DNA of 64,000 nt from Halorubrum aquaticum (GTDB taxonomy: Archaea; Halobacteriota; Halobacteria; Halobacteriales; Haloferacaceae). The notes below the pieces were generated by a model, which was not told where the DNA came from, did no database searches, and saw nothing but the letters and a program-made list of their open reading frames with translations. Positions 34,805 through 44,295 of the stretch are shown here, piece by piece. Positions within the stretch are counted from its first letter, which is position 1. Every line of letters begins with the position of its first letter. The position numbers and the translations under genes were made by a program. Location of the stretch: assembly GCF_900113615.1 (NCBI RefSeq), contig NZ_FOPZ01000016.1, positions 1-64,000 on the forward strand, read 5' to 3'.

Positions 34805-35653
34805 TTATTCTGCCTCATCGAGGAACGAGACGAATTCTGCTTTGCCAATACCGTCGGCAGTGATGAGTTCGTCGTGTCCAGCACGAGTAACAGATTCAAT
34901 AAGGAAGTCCGTACAGAGCTCTGTATGCACCTCTCCATAGTACGCGTAGGCCTCTGAACGAGTGAAGTCGAGGTCATACTCTGCAAGAACGATCCCGATG
35001 CTATTCTTCCGCATAATGGTGTCACACCCCCAGTCAGCAAGTAACGAGAACGCCGTCGTATTCCGTCGAACCGTGAGAAGCCGCTTCGACTCGGTAATGT
35101 ACTCGTTGACCCACGCCTTCCAGTCGTACTCTTCGGTCGCAAAGTCAGGAAAAGAGAATCCGGTTTCGATACTCTCCAGGTACCATTGAGCCATACTGAT
35201 CGACGTCCGGTGATTCGCGTTGGGCAGCGCGTGTTTCAGAATGAGTGTAGACATCAGCTGCCCTGCGACATCGACGGCGGTACCGGTCCACTCAACGCGA
35301 GCGAGAGCGTCAGGAATCCGCTCTAATTCAATCTGCTTGTAAATTTCGAGCTTCGCATCCTCCTCCAGTTCCTTTTCCTCGATGATCTCCTCGAAAATCT
35401 GAAGCAACCGCACCGTAATCGTCCGATTCTGTGGCGACATCTCATCGAGTATGTCTTCAAACTCGTCATCAAGGTCCTCAACCGTACCGCTCGCCCCGCG
35501 ATTCGTATACAGTACGAAGAATTCCTCATCCAGATCGTACTGCTCAATAATTGCATCTTGCCCGGACGTCGTTATCTCATCCCTCTCCTGAGTAACGTAC
35601 GCGAGAGAATACTGAGAATCCTCGGGATGATGGTAATAGACACAGGCAGTCAT
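34805..35653 (-). CDS. Fic/Doc-like protein
   Basis: 282 residues. The segment HALPNANHRT (residues 141-150) matches the Fic/Doc active-site loop HxFxxxNxR with an Asp/Glu-to-Asn change, followed by the helix SISMAQWYLE. The N-terminal half is acidic and helical. Fic/Doc enzymes transfer AMP or phosphate to target proteins and are often toxins. It is the last gene of a minus-strand set with an ADP-ribosylglycohydrolase and a small acidic protein. Activity is unproven because the loop is non-canonical. Confidence 0.7.
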   Translation of the reverse strand: MTACVYYHHPEDSQYSLAYVTQERDEITTSGQDAIIEQYDLDEEFFVLYTNRGASGTVEDLDDEFEDILDEMSPQNRTITVRLLQIFEEIIEEKELEEDAKLEIYKQIELERIPDALARVEWTGTAVDVAGQLMSTLILKHALPNANHRTSISMAQWYLESIETGFSFPDFATEEYDWKAWVNEYITESKRLLTVRRNTTAFSLLADWGCDTIMRKNSIGIVLAEYDLDFTRSEAYAYYGEVHTELCTDFLIESVTRAGHDELITADGIGKAEFVSFLDEAE

Positions 35654-35725
35654 CCCATCAGCGTAGGTGACAGACCGAATTAAAACGCACTACATCCAGA
35701 GCCTGGCCAACACATCTCTCCTGAT

Positions 35726-36634
35726 TTACCCCACGTTGGTAAGCTGGGTTGCCAGTACTTCGAGTTCATCGAGCTCGTCGATAGCACTCAGCCACCGATC
35801 CGGAAGCTGTGACGATCCGAACCGCGCGCCAGCGACCGCGCCAGCAATCGCCCCAATCGTATCTGTATCACCGCCACGATTCACCGCCGTCACAATCGCC
35901 TCCTCAGCACTCTCCGCGACCAGGCCATCGTGGAGTGCCGTCTGCAGCGAATACACGACGTACCCTGACGTTTCCAGCGTGTCGGTCGAGTCGCCACGAG
36001 CGAGTGGTTCGAGTGCCGTCACGATCTCCTCAGGCGCATCTGAACCGACGTAGTCAAGGGCATCCTGCAACGGCGTGTCCGCGTCTTCGAGTAGGCCAGC
36101 CACGGTGAGGTTCAGAATCGCGCAACCCTCCGTACACCGCGGGTCAGCGTGCGTGATCTGTGAGGACTGCCGACTCACCTCGGCAAGTCGCTCCCAGTCC
36201 GCCGCGTACGGGATGGCGAGCGGTGGACACCGCATCACACTCCCATTCCCTGCGTTCTGGCCTTCAGGACTGCTCTCCCAGACCTGCTGGCCTGCCTCGT
36301 CCCACGCATCGCCGCGTTGGAGGCGGCTGAGCGACCGCCTCGTCATCCCCCCTATGTCGAACGGCCCACTATCGTACCACGCAACGAACCGCTCGGCAAT
36401 GTCCGCCGGATCGAACTCTTGTTGCTCGGCGAGACTTCGTGCGATGCACAGCGCCTGCTCGGTGTCGTCCGTGATCGTCCCAGCAGGCTGGTTCCACGTG
36501 CCGTGCCCGATCATCTCGTCGAGCCGACCGTGCTCAGCACTAATCTCCGAGGCAGACGAAAACTCGACTGGTCGGCCCAGCGCATCCCCACACGCCAACC
36601 CCAGTAGGACACCACGCGCCCGATCCAAATCCAT
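35726..36634 (-). CDS. ADP-ribosylglycohydrolase family protein
   Basis: 302 residues. The DraG/ARH magnesium-binding motifs are present: GLACGDALGRP, GTITDDTEQAL, and the C-terminal NRGGDTDTIGAIAGAVAGA. Such enzymes remove ADP-ribose from proteins or small molecules. It sits 42 bases after the small acidic protein gene and 72 bases before the Fic/Doc-like gene, all on one strand. I infer a modification/reversal module. Confidence 0.9.
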   Translation of the reverse strand: MDLDRARGVLLGLACGDALGRPVEFSSASEISAEHGRLDEMIGHGTWNQPAGTITDDTEQALCIARSLAEQQEFDPADIAERFVAWYDSGPFDIGGMTRRSLSRLQRGDAWDEAGQQVWESSPEGQNAGNGSVMRCPPLAIPYAADWERLAEVSRQSSQITHADPRCTEGCAILNLTVAGLLEDADTPLQDALDYVGSDAPEEIVTALEPLARGDSTDTLETSGYVVYSLQTALHDGLVAESAEEAIVTAVNRGGDTDTIGAIAGAVAGARFGSSQLPDRWLSAIDELDELEVLATQLTNVG

Positions 36635-36676
36635 ACGTCACCAACGACTACCGCTGAGAAAAATGTAGGGTGGCAG

Positions 36677-36946
36677 TCATTCGTCAGGTTTCGTTCCGGT
36701 ACGGAGGTTCTCCCGATACTCAGCCCACGCCTGGTACATCTCTACTCGTTCCGCTTCGGTCATCGTGTCGTTCTCGTCATCGTCGTAGAACGGGAGTTCG
36801 TCCTTTTCGGGCATTTCCATAAGCCGCCCGAGCGAGTAGAGTTGCTGGTAGTAATTCTCCAACACCCAGTCTTCGCCGTGTTCGTCGACGGCTTGCTGGA
36901 TGTACGGAGTGGCCTCCGGGTACTCGTCGGCGAGTGTCTCAGTCAT
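36677..36946 (-). CDS. Small acidic protein of the ARH/Fic operon
   Basis: 89 residues from the ATG at 36946 (MTETLADEYPEATPYIQQAV). Helical and acidic, with YYQQLYSLGRLMEMPEKDELPFYDDDE and a charged C-terminus. No family recognised. First intact gene of the set that contains the glycohydrolase and the Fic-like protein; small size and position would suit a regulator or antidote (inference). Confidence 0.65.
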   Translation of the reverse strand: MTETLADEYPEATPYIQQAVDEHGEDWVLENYYQQLYSLGRLMEMPEKDELPFYDDDENDTMTEAERVEMYQAWAEYRENLRTGTKPDE

Positions 36947-37000
36947 CGATAGTTGTGTACTGCTGGGTTTGTCCAAGTCTACACGTCCAAGAGTCGGAAT

Positions 37001-37357
37001 TCAGGCGTCCGCGAATTCGGCGAGCGAACGGTTCGTACTGTCACTATTCCACTTCCCGATCTGAATGAGTTCGAACGTATCCAGGGAACGGTCAAGCTCA
37101 GCAGTGATCTGGGTCTGAACCGCAGCGGGGTGGCTGTCGACGGGAATCGCGGTGAGCGCGTGCTAAGTGAGGAAGTAACTGGTTGCGAGGCTCGTCGGTG
37201 CGACGACGATGACATTCGATCCATCGACGTCGTCAAGCGCGAGTTGGGCATCTCGGTACTGGATGACAGTCGCATCCAGTTCATCGACGGGAAAGAGGAA
37301 GCCAGCATCCCCATATTCGATACTCGCCCCCGCCGACTCAAAATGCCCTTTGAGCAT
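37001..37357 (-). pseudogene. Gene interrupted by an in-frame TAG
   Basis: Starts MLKGHFESAGASIEYGDAGF and reads 64 residues to a TAG at 37163-37165. The same frame continues with good coding character (HALTAIPVDSHPAAVQTQ, then ELDRSLDTFELIQIGKW) to a TGA at 37001, giving 117 sense codons in all. The composition is the same before and after the TAG, so a point mutation is the simplest reading. Family not recognised. Confidence 0.6.
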
Positions 37358-37535
37358 AATTATATCGAAATATATGCTTTGAAGGCATTAACTTTGTGGT
37401 AGATAGATTACTTGATTCAGCCTTGTTGAAACTTCCATACAGTGACGGGTTTTCGTGGTCGGATTCGATACCAATGATGTAGTCAGCACGACAGTGTTAA
37501 TCGATACTAGGATCGGAAAAAGCACTCGCGGGAAA

Positions 37536-39821
37536 TCAACCAGTCGGACGGGTATCGGTTGACGACGATACCTCGGGGAGGCTCGGAACTGTGAGATCGG
37601 TTCGCCGAAGGAACTGTGCATTGATCGCAACAATGACCGTGCTCAAAGACATCAGCAATGCTCCGATGGCCGGGGACAGCAGAATCCCCCACGGGAAGAG
37701 GATGCCAGCTGCCAGCGGGATTGCGAAGACGTTGTAGCCGGCCGCCCAGACGAGATTTTCTCGCATCCTCTTGTAGCTCGCTCGGCTTAACTTTACGAGT
37801 CGGACAACGTCCATCGGATTGTTCTGGACTAGAATGATGTCTGCCGACTGAACCGCAACATCCGTTCCGCTTCCGATAGCGATCCCGATGTCCGCCCGGG
37901 TGAGTGCCGGTGCGTCGTTGACACCGTCACCGACCATCCCAACGAGTTTTCCTTGGTCCTGCAGCTCAGTCACCTTCTTGTCTTTGTCTTCGGGGAGAAC
38001 CTCCGCGAACACGGTGTCGATGCCAAGATCCTCGGCAACGGCATGAGCCACGTCCGCAGAGTCACCCGTGAGCATAGCCACTTCGATACCGAGGTTGTGG
38101 AGCGCTTCGACGACCCGGTAGCTCTCCTCACGGATGACGTCCGCCATTGCAAACGCTGCGACGGCTTGCCCGTCGCGGACGAGATAGACAACCGTCTGAG
38201 CGTTCGCGCCAGCCTCGTCCGCAAACGCTTGGAGGGAAGACGGGACATCGTTGTCGAGATATTCAAGAAGGTTCGGTCCGCCCACGTGGACGGTTTCTTC
38301 CTCAACTGTGGCCCGCACACCGCGTCCTTTGATCGCCTCGAAGTTCGTGGCGTTCGGCGCGGTGACTCCCTTCTCATCAGCCTCCTTCCGGACAGCTTGG
38401 GCGATCATGTGCTCGGAATCACCCTCGACGGCGGCGGCCAGCGCAAGCGCTTCATCCTCGTTGATGGCGTCAGTCGTCTCAACGTCAACGACACCGTGTT
38501 CGCCCTTCGTGAGCGTCCCCGTCTTGTCGAACACGATCGTATCGAGATCTCGCGCCTGTTCCATAGCGATTCGGTCGCGGATGAGCATCCCGTTTCGTGC
38601 GGCCATCGAGGTGTTGATGGCGACGACGAGTGGAATTGCCAGCCCGAGCGCGTGCGGACAAGCGATAACGAGGACGGTGACCACCCGCTCGATGACTGTT
38701 GCGTTGAACTGAACCGCAAGCGTCCACGCGATAGCGGTCACCACAGCCGCACCAAGCGCGACGTAGAATAGCCATCCCGCCGCCCGGTCAGCAAGCATCT
38801 GTGTCTTAGACTTACTCTGCTGGGCGTCTTCGACGAGCCGCATAATGCCAGCCAACGTCGTCTCCTCGCCGGTCGAATCGATCCGGACCCGAAGACTGCC
38901 GTCACCGTTCACTGTACCGCCGATCACCTCGTCACCTGGCTCCTTCGAGACGGGGCGAGATTCGCCGGTGATCATCGCCTCATTCACGTCGGAATCGCCC
39001 TCCTCGACCACGCCGTCAGCTGGGACGCTCGCACCAGGACGGACGAGCACAAGATCGCCTTCTCCGAGTTGGTCCACGGGAACCTCCTCGGTTTCACCTG
39101 ATTCAGTGAGTCGCTCTGCGGTGTCAGGCATCAGCTTCGCCAGCTCGTCGAGTGCACTGGAGGCCCGACGGACCGACCGCATCTCGATCCAGTGACCCAA
39201 CAGCATGATGTCGATCAGCGTCACCAGTTCCCAGAAGAACGCCGACTGCGCCGGGAACACGACACTCGCTAAGCTGTAGACGAACGCGACGGTGATCGCC
39301 ATCGAGATGAGCGTCATCATCCCGGGCGCACGGTCTCGCAGTTCGGGGACAGCCATTTTCAGGAAGGGGATGCCACCGTAGGCGAACACGATCACGGCGA
39401 ACACAGGGTTGATCCATTCGCTGCCGGGGAACGCTGGGACAGAGAAACCCAGCCACTCCTGTAGCGTTGGGCTGTAGAGGAGAACGGGAATCGACAGGAG
39501 TGTCGAGACGAAAAAGCGCCGTCGGAACATCTGCTCGTGACCCTCGTGCATCCCACCATGGCCCTCGCCGTGCCCCTCGTGGGACCCGTGATCGTGCCCT
39601 CCCCCCTCGTGTCCGGCGTGCTCATGCTGCTCGTGTCGAGCAGCCTCACCCTCCGCGGCAGGTTGAGCATCGTCTTCCAGTAGCTCCTGTTCTACCCGTT
39701 GCTCGTCAGACCCGTCGACCGCTTCATCGTGCTCGCCGAGTCCGTGCTGGTGGTGACTGTCGTTGTCCTGATGAGTATCCTCTCCCGCGGGGTTCTCATT
39801 TGTATCTTCGTGGTCTTCCAT
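37536..39821 (-). CDS. Copper-type P1B ATPase (CPH motif, His-rich N-terminus)
   Basis: 761 residues. The first ~100 residues are Asp/Glu/His-rich with many GH and EGH repeats, a metal-binding tail. Eight membrane helices follow, with the transport motif [13 protein letters not shown] (CPH, typical of CopB-like copper pumps), MITGES, the phosphorylation site DKTGTLT and [10 protein letters not shown]. It exports copper or silver across the membrane. A CopZ-type chaperone is encoded just upstream on the same strand. Confidence 0.93.
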   Translation of the reverse strand: MEDHEDTNENPAGEDTHQDNDSHHQHGLGEHDEAVDGSDEQRVEQELLEDDAQPAAEGEAARHEQHEHAGHEGGGHDHGSHEGHGEGHGGMHEGHEQMFRRRFFVSTLLSIPVLLYSPTLQEWLGFSVPAFPGSEWINPVFAVIVFAYGGIPFLKMAVPELRDRAPGMMTLISMAITVAFVYSLASVVFPAQSAFFWELVTLIDIMLLGHWIEMRSVRRASSALDELAKLMPDTAERLTESGETEEVPVDQLGEGDLVLVRPGASVPADGVVEEGDSDVNEAMITGESRPVSKEPGDEVIGGTVNGDGSLRVRIDSTGEETTLAGIMRLVEDAQQSKSKTQMLADRAAGWLFYVALGAAVVTAIAWTLAVQFNATVIERVVTVLVIACPHALGLAIPLVVAINTSMAARNGMLIRDRIAMEQARDLDTIVFDKTGTLTKGEHGVVDVETTDAINEDEALALAAAVEGDSEHMIAQAVRKEADEKGVTAPNATNFEAIKGRGVRATVEEETVHVGGPNLLEYLDNDVPSSLQAFADEAGANAQTVVYLVRDGQAVAAFAMADVIREESYRVVEALHNLGIEVAMLTGDSADVAHAVAEDLGIDTVFAEVLPEDKDKKVTELQDQGKLVGMVGDGVNDAPALTRADIGIAIGSGTDVAVQSADIILVQNNPMDVVRLVKLSRASYKRMRENLVWAAGYNVFAIPLAAGILFPWGILLSPAIGALLMSLSTVIVAINAQFLRRTDLTVPSLPEVSSSTDTRPTG

Positions 39822-39954
39822 GAGTCATTCTCTGTTGAAGTGGATTCACCGGCTTCCTGAATGTTCGGCCCCTGAAATCGTACAGCAGGGTCTGTGTGGG
39901 CAAACTCCGAAGGGAACGGTGGGCCGTTCGTCTTTGGAACGTTCTGTGCTATTC

Positions 39955-40152
39955 TCAGATATGAGCGGTATACCCGGCGTCTTCGACGGCCTCTACGAGG
40001 GACGTGGCATCCGCGTCACCATCGACGGTCGCCTGTTCGTTCTCCCGGTCGACGGTCACGTCGGTCACGCCGGATACGTCTTGAAGTGCCTCTGTAACCG
40101 TCTGTTCACAGTGGCCGCAGGTCATTCCCTCTACGGTGATGATCGTCGTCAT
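39955..40152 (-). CDS. copZ: Heavy-metal-associated (HMA) copper chaperone
   Basis: 65 residues with the ferredoxin-like HMA fold and the metal site MTCGHCEQTV. It delivers Cu(I) to the adjacent P-type ATPase. 133 bases separate it from the ATPase gene, same strand. Confidence 0.92.
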   Translation of the reverse strand: MTTIITVEGMTCGHCEQTVTEALQDVSGVTDVTVDRENEQATVDGDADATSLVEAVEDAGYTAHI

Positions 40153-40328
40153 ACAAGAGTACGTACGTTCCCCTCTCTTTAGCGAATTTTCCTTTCGATC
40201 ATTCTGGTCTTGTGAGGGTCAAACTTTGGAATCAAAGTGTATTCTCGCGTCGAGATCGACGGCGAGGAGTTCGACCCCCGTCTCACTCGTCACACACCTG
40301 AGGATGGCTGGTAGCAATTGGTCGTTCG

Positions 40329-40778
40329 CTACTCGCTGACTTCAGTTTTCACGACGGTTGCTGGGCGGGTCGTCAAGCGAAGGATCCGGTCGGTGACACT
40401 CCCGAGCAGTGCCCGGTATTCGTCTGGGCGGCGTTTGGTACCGAGCACGAGCAAGTCTGCGTCGTGGTCGTCGGCATACGCCACGATGGTCTCGGAAGGG
40501 CGACCGTGGCGTATCGCCGTCTCGATGTCGACGCCGGCCTCAGACGCTCTCTGACGAAGCTCTGAGAGCGTCTCGTCGCCCTGTTCTTCGAGGCCGTGTT
40601 CGGGGCCTTCGGCTTCGTCGACGTACTCGTCACCGCTGTACGCCGTCACGACATCCTCGTCGACGACGTAGAGGACATGAAGGACGGCGTCGTGCGTGGC
40701 TGCGAGATCGAGTGCATGCGCTTCAGCGTGTTCAGACGCGACAGTACCGTCGGTCGACAGTAGAATCCGGTCGTACAT
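40329..40778 (-). CDS. Universal stress protein (UspA family)
   Basis: 149 residues. N-terminal MYDRILLSTDGTVASEHAEAHAL and C-terminal nucleotide motif DLLVLGTKRRPDEYRALLGSVTDRILRLT are UspA features (the usual G-x2-G-x9-G pattern is modified). It is probably an ATP-binding stress protein. It lies within the copper block. Confidence 0.9.
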   Translation of the reverse strand: MYDRILLSTDGTVASEHAEAHALDLAATHDAVLHVLYVVDEDVVTAYSGDEYVDEAEGPEHGLEEQGDETLSELRQRASEAGVDIETAIRHGRPSETIVAYADDHDADLLVLGTKRRPDEYRALLGSVTDRILRLTTRPATVVKTEVSE

Positions 40779-40854
40779 TTAGTCGAATTTCAAAGGCGGG
40801 TACAATAAATCCGGCTTTGGCTCTGTGCTGAGTGCTTAGATGAGGCGGAGGCAT

Positions 40855-41318
40855 TGTTGAAATCCTATTCTTCAGACACATTATCAACTGAAACAGTTGG
40901 TCGACGAAGCGTGCTTATAGAACGAGTGTTTCGTGGGTAATCAAGGAAATACGAGGGGGATCGTTGCTGGCGCGGTGAACACGTCCAAAGCCCCAGCCTC
41001 GGGGACTCGCGCGGTTCGCTGTGCTCCTCGCTCAGTCACTACCGTTCCTTCGCTGCGGTGCTTGCTTCGCCGGGCTTCCTCCCCGAGGCTGCCCCTTTGA
41101 GTCCCACCCGACCGCACCGCAACCACACCTCACGCCTCCCCAGCCTCGCGGCTCGCTCCGCTCGCCGCGTCCCTCGCGGTCGGGTTCGCGCCCTTCGGGC
41201 GCTCACCGGCGCGCCACAGCACAGCAGATCGCTCGCTCCTTCGTCTGTGCTGAGCGATTCGTCAGTTCTGCAGTGACCGCAGATGAGTTAGAAGTATCAC
41301 CGGTAGAGGATTTCAACA
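40855..41318. mobile_element. Candidate MITE-like element
   Basis: 12-bp perfect terminal inverted repeats, TGTTGAAATCCT (40855-40866) and its complement (41307-41318), bound 464 bp with no credible gene. The ends resemble those of the IS5-family copy in this window (TGTTGAATCCG). The interior holds the GC-rich repeat shared with 181-285. No target duplication was clear to me. The surrounding interval 40779-41450 has no gene. Confidence 0.5.
41128..41142. repeat. Single copy of the 15-bp unit arrayed at 181-285
   Basis: CCTCACGCCTCCCCA is the reverse complement of the 15-bp unit in the array near the window start, and the adjoining GCCTCGCG also matches the flank there. The neighbourhood forms GC-rich hairpins such as GCGCCC-TTC-GGGCGC. 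Confidence 0.8.
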
Positions 41319-41450
41319 GAGCTTCGGCTTTCCAATTCTCTCCGGTCGAGGGGCACAGTAACGTGTTCAATTTGGTTTAGTCATCGGATTTACCCAAGTG
41401 CGAACAAGGACCTGTCTTCTATCAGCTGTGGATTTTCGATGAGACGTCCG

Positions 41451-42824
41451 TCAGTGGTCGTGTCCCTCCATCACCATCGGATGTCCGGTGGCGTATTCAT
41501 CGGGTTTCTCCTCGAAGGTCTCCTTACAGGTCTGTGAGCAGAAGTAGTACGTTTCACCGTCGTGTGTCGTCGACGATTCGCTGTCATCGGTCCGCATACC
41601 ACAGACGGGGTCGCGGTACTGGCCGGGCGCACCGAGACCACGACGGTACACGTACAGCAGGAAGCCCGAGAGCGCGAAGGCGATGAGGTTGAGGTAGAAC
41701 GTGTAGTTGAGCTCGAAGTACGTTTGCTCGGTTGCCGTCTGTCCACCGGCCAGATCAGGGACGATGCCGAGGGCGTCGAATAGTAGTTCCATGAGGAAGC
41801 CGGTGAACGCCATCGTAACGAAGAAGACACCGAGGATGTACAGCATGATCTTCCAGCCGTAGTACTTCCGGTAGACGTTCAACACGGGGATCGTGATGAG
41901 GTCAGCGTAGACGAACGCGATGACTCCCGCGAAGCTAATGCCGCCGCCCCAGAGCGCGACCGCGAACGGGACGTTGCCCATACTGCCGACGAAACTGAGG
42001 ACGGCGATGGCGACGCCCATGATCGCGTGCTCGGCGGTCACGAGCAGCCCGTCCCCCTGGATGAACAGGGTGTTCCAAACCCACTTCGGGACGAAGACGA
42101 TGACGAATCCGGAGATGAGAAACCCTGCGATGACGTCCTTCCAGATCATCGACCACTCCTTGCGGTACTGATTCCCGACCTTGTACCAACCACCCCAGGA
42201 CAGCAACTCCTCGCGCCACCCCCCGCTACTTGACGTCTCCTGACGGTAGGTCTCCATACAGCCCTCCGAGCAGAACTTCAGTGTTTCACCGCCGTCTGTC
42301 GTGAGCGTGTACTCGTCTTTCCCCTCCATCCCGCAGGTAGGATCTTCCGTGACGCCCGACTCACGGTCGCGTTCGTTGAGTGTCTCCCGAACCTCGTCGA
42401 ACAGGTTCTCGGGGAGTGTGAGGTGGACGATGACAGCCATGATGGCGATGAGGATGAGGCCGCCGAGCAGTTCCGCGAGCAGGAACTCCCAACCCAGCAG
42501 GATCAGGATCATCAACCCAAGTTCGACGATGAGGTTCGTCGACGCGAACATGAACGCAAGGAAATTCACCGCGTGCGCACCCTTTTTGAACAGGCCTTTC
42601 CCGATGGCGACGGCCCCGAAACTACACCCACTGCTCGCTGCGCCGAACGCAGTCGCTTTGATGAGACCGCTTAGGTCACCATCACCCAGGACTTGAGCCA
42701 TCCGCTCTTTGGAGACATAGACTTGAACGAGACTCGTGATCGTGAGGCCCATGATGATCGCCCACGCTGCCGTCCAGAGAAATCCAACACCGATTCGGAG
42801 GGCTTCGAAGATCCCCTCAATCAT
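41451..42824 (-). CDS. Permease with two YHS/TRASH-like metal motifs
   Basis: 457 residues from the ATG at 42824 (MIEGIFEALRIGVGF); an alternative start at 42926 exists. Two blocks of membrane helices carry the ArsP/SO_0444-type permease core (KATAFGAASSGCSFGAVAIGKGLFKKGA). A soluble loop DPTCGM...FCSEGCMETY and the C-terminus DPVCGM...YYFCSQTCKETF are paired YHS/TRASH motifs that bind metals. Likely exports copper, zinc or arsenite-like species. Divergent from the SHOCT gene. Confidence 0.88.
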   Translation of the reverse strand: MIEGIFEALRIGVGFLWTAAWAIIMGLTITSLVQVYVSKERMAQVLGDGDLSGLIKATAFGAASSGCSFGAVAIGKGLFKKGAHAVNFLAFMFASTNLIVELGLMILILLGWEFLLAELLGGLILIAIMAVIVHLTLPENLFDEVRETLNERDRESGVTEDPTCGMEGKDEYTLTTDGGETLKFCSEGCMETYRQETSSSGGWREELLSWGGWYKVGNQYRKEWSMIWKDVIAGFLISGFVIVFVPKWVWNTLFIQGDGLLVTAEHAIMGVAIAVLSFVGSMGNVPFAVALWGGGISFAGVIAFVYADLITIPVLNVYRKYYGWKIMLYILGVFFVTMAFTGFLMELLFDALGIVPDLAGGQTATEQTYFELNYTFYLNLIAFALSGFLLYVYRRGLGAPGQYRDPVCGMRTDDSESSTTHDGETYYFCSQTCKETFEEKPDEYATGHPMVMEGHDH

Positions 42825-43014
42825 CGTCGCCTGTATGGTTGTACCAACGTAAGGATCCTCTATTACACTTTTCCTTAAGATACCGTCCTTCTGAGAACTC
42901 TCAACTATGGATTCAAAAGTCAGCAAGTTCGATTCCAGATGGTTCTAAGCCGTAATCGCATTGAATCGTAACCACGTACATGACACTAGAGACGGACTTA
43001 CGGAGTGAACTCAA

Positions 43015-43389
43015 ATGCCAAAAAATATCGACGACACACGGCTGGTCACGATCCTCCTCATTATCATCGGTGCGTTCGTCATCTTCCCGATGGTCTTCAT
43101 GGGGTTCGGGATGATGGGATTCGGATCGATGATGGGCGGTATGTGGGGCGGTGGAATGTGGGGCGACGGAACGATGTCGGGCTGGATGTTCATCGTCGGC
43201 ATCGTGATGCAGATCCTGTTCCTGGCTGCCATTATCGGCGGTGGTTACCTCATCTATAGGGCGGTTGTGGGCAGTGAGAGTGGTTCAGACCAAGCACTCG
43301 AAGAGCTCCGGCTCGCATACGCTCGCGGCGATCTAACCGAGGACGAATATGAACAGCGGCGAGAGGCACTTGAACGCGATACGAAGTGA
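43015..43389 (+). CDS. Met/Gly-rich SHOCT-domain membrane protein
   Basis: 124 residues: an N-terminal helix; a Met/Gly-rich stretch (FGMMGFGSMMGGMWGGGMWG) that could hold Cu(I); a second helix; and a C-terminal SHOCT motif (LEELRLAYARGDLTEDEYEQRREAL). SHOCT proteins often accompany copper genes in haloarchaea. Its stop overlaps a possible GTG start of the next gene. Confidence 0.85.
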   Translation: MPKNIDDTRLVTILLIIIGAFVIFPMVFMGFGMMGFGSMMGGMWGGGMWGDGTMSGWMFIVGIVMQILFLAAIIGGGYLIYRAVVGSESGSDQALEELRLAYARGDLTEDEYEQRREALERDTK

Positions 43390-43409
43390 AGATAAGACAG
43401 TTCCGAGAA

Positions 43410-44054
43410 ATGACGAGGACATCCGATTCCCGTCCTGCGACGACGCATCCGTCCCTCCCAGCTTGGTTCGACCGGTATACAACGCTAGGCCTGTACGGAC
43501 TACTCGTTGGAACGGGACTCTGTCTGGTCGCGTTCGTCACAAATCCGGCACCTGATCCCTCGTTCCCTTGGGCGACGCTACCGGCATCGCTCCGACTCCC
43601 GTTCGAACAGCCACGGATCGAACACTGGCCAGTAACGTACACTCTCGGCATCTGGCTGTGGATCGCCGGGTTTCCGGCGTTGTTCTTCGGTGGCTACAGA
43701 CGATTCGGAACTCGGACGCCGTTCGGTTCAACGACGTGGCTCGCTGGGCTCCCCACGCTAGCGATGCTCAGCTGGACGACCTACTGTCGGGTTTTCTGGC
43801 CGAAACTCCACCCACCGACCTGGAACGCCCCCTCTTACACGTTCATCTGCTGGCTGTACTGTTCCTCGTACGATGTGGTCTGGAGTAACACCGCATATCT
43901 AATCGTGCTGTCCGGCATTGTCGCAACGCTCCTCGCAGTACGAAACCAGAACGCAGACGGGATTACTCTCCTTGGATTCGGGCTCCTGGCACTCCCCCTC
44001 GGATTGCCGGCTGTATACGAAGGGTTTCGCCGAACGAAACGAACGACAACCTAA
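43410..44054 (+). CDS. Multi-pass membrane protein of the copper block
   Basis: About 214 residues from the ATG at 43410 (MTRTSDSRPATTH); a GTG at 43386 overlapping the upstream stop is an alternative. Five or so hydrophobic helices, aromatic-rich loops and a CRVFWPK and CWLYCSS cysteine pattern. Family not recognised. Immediate linkage to the SHOCT gene suggests a role in the same metal response. Confidence 0.65.
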   Translation: MTRTSDSRPATTHPSLPAWFDRYTTLGLYGLLVGTGLCLVAFVTNPAPDPSFPWATLPASLRLPFEQPRIEHWPVTYTLGIWLWIAGFPALFFGGYRRFGTRTPFGSTTWLAGLPTLAMLSWTTYCRVFWPKLHPPTWNAPSYTFICWLYCSSYDVVWSNTAYLIVLSGIVATLLAVRNQNADGITLLGFGLLALPLGLPAVYEGFRRTKRTTT

Positions 44055-44158
44055 GATAGTGAAAAAGTCACAACCATCGCTCTGTAGAAGTCTCTGATAA
44101 TGTGAACAAGTACACGCCACAGGACACCAAGTAGATAAACACACCGACACTGCCGGTT

Positions 44159-44203
44159 CGTAGTGTTCAGCTTCGCATGGAACCAGCTTATCTGAACACT
44201 ACG
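44159..44203. mobile_element. Internal-deletion relic of the IS6 element
   Basis: 44171-44199 matches the complement of the first 29 bases of the intact IS6 left end with one mismatch, including the inverted repeat CTTATCTGAACAC. The other side keeps only GTGTTCAG. The outermost bases form a perfect 12-bp palindrome, CGTAGTGTTCAG / CTGAACACTACG. Confidence 0.8.
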
Positions 44204-44295
44204 GGATGTAATGGGAGAAAGCCTAACTGATAGCTCTCGGAACTAGCCAGTATGTCGTACTCGACCGGTCTGTCTTCTACCTCTAGGGGCCGTCG

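Noticed and set aside
37163-37165. TAG read as pyrrolysine
   Set aside because: No pyrrolysine genes are in the window and I know no support for pyrrolysine in this group; a nonsense mutation is simpler.
37420-37440. CTTGTTGAAAC resembling an IS end
   Set aside because: Only a short match with no partner end or target duplication nearby.
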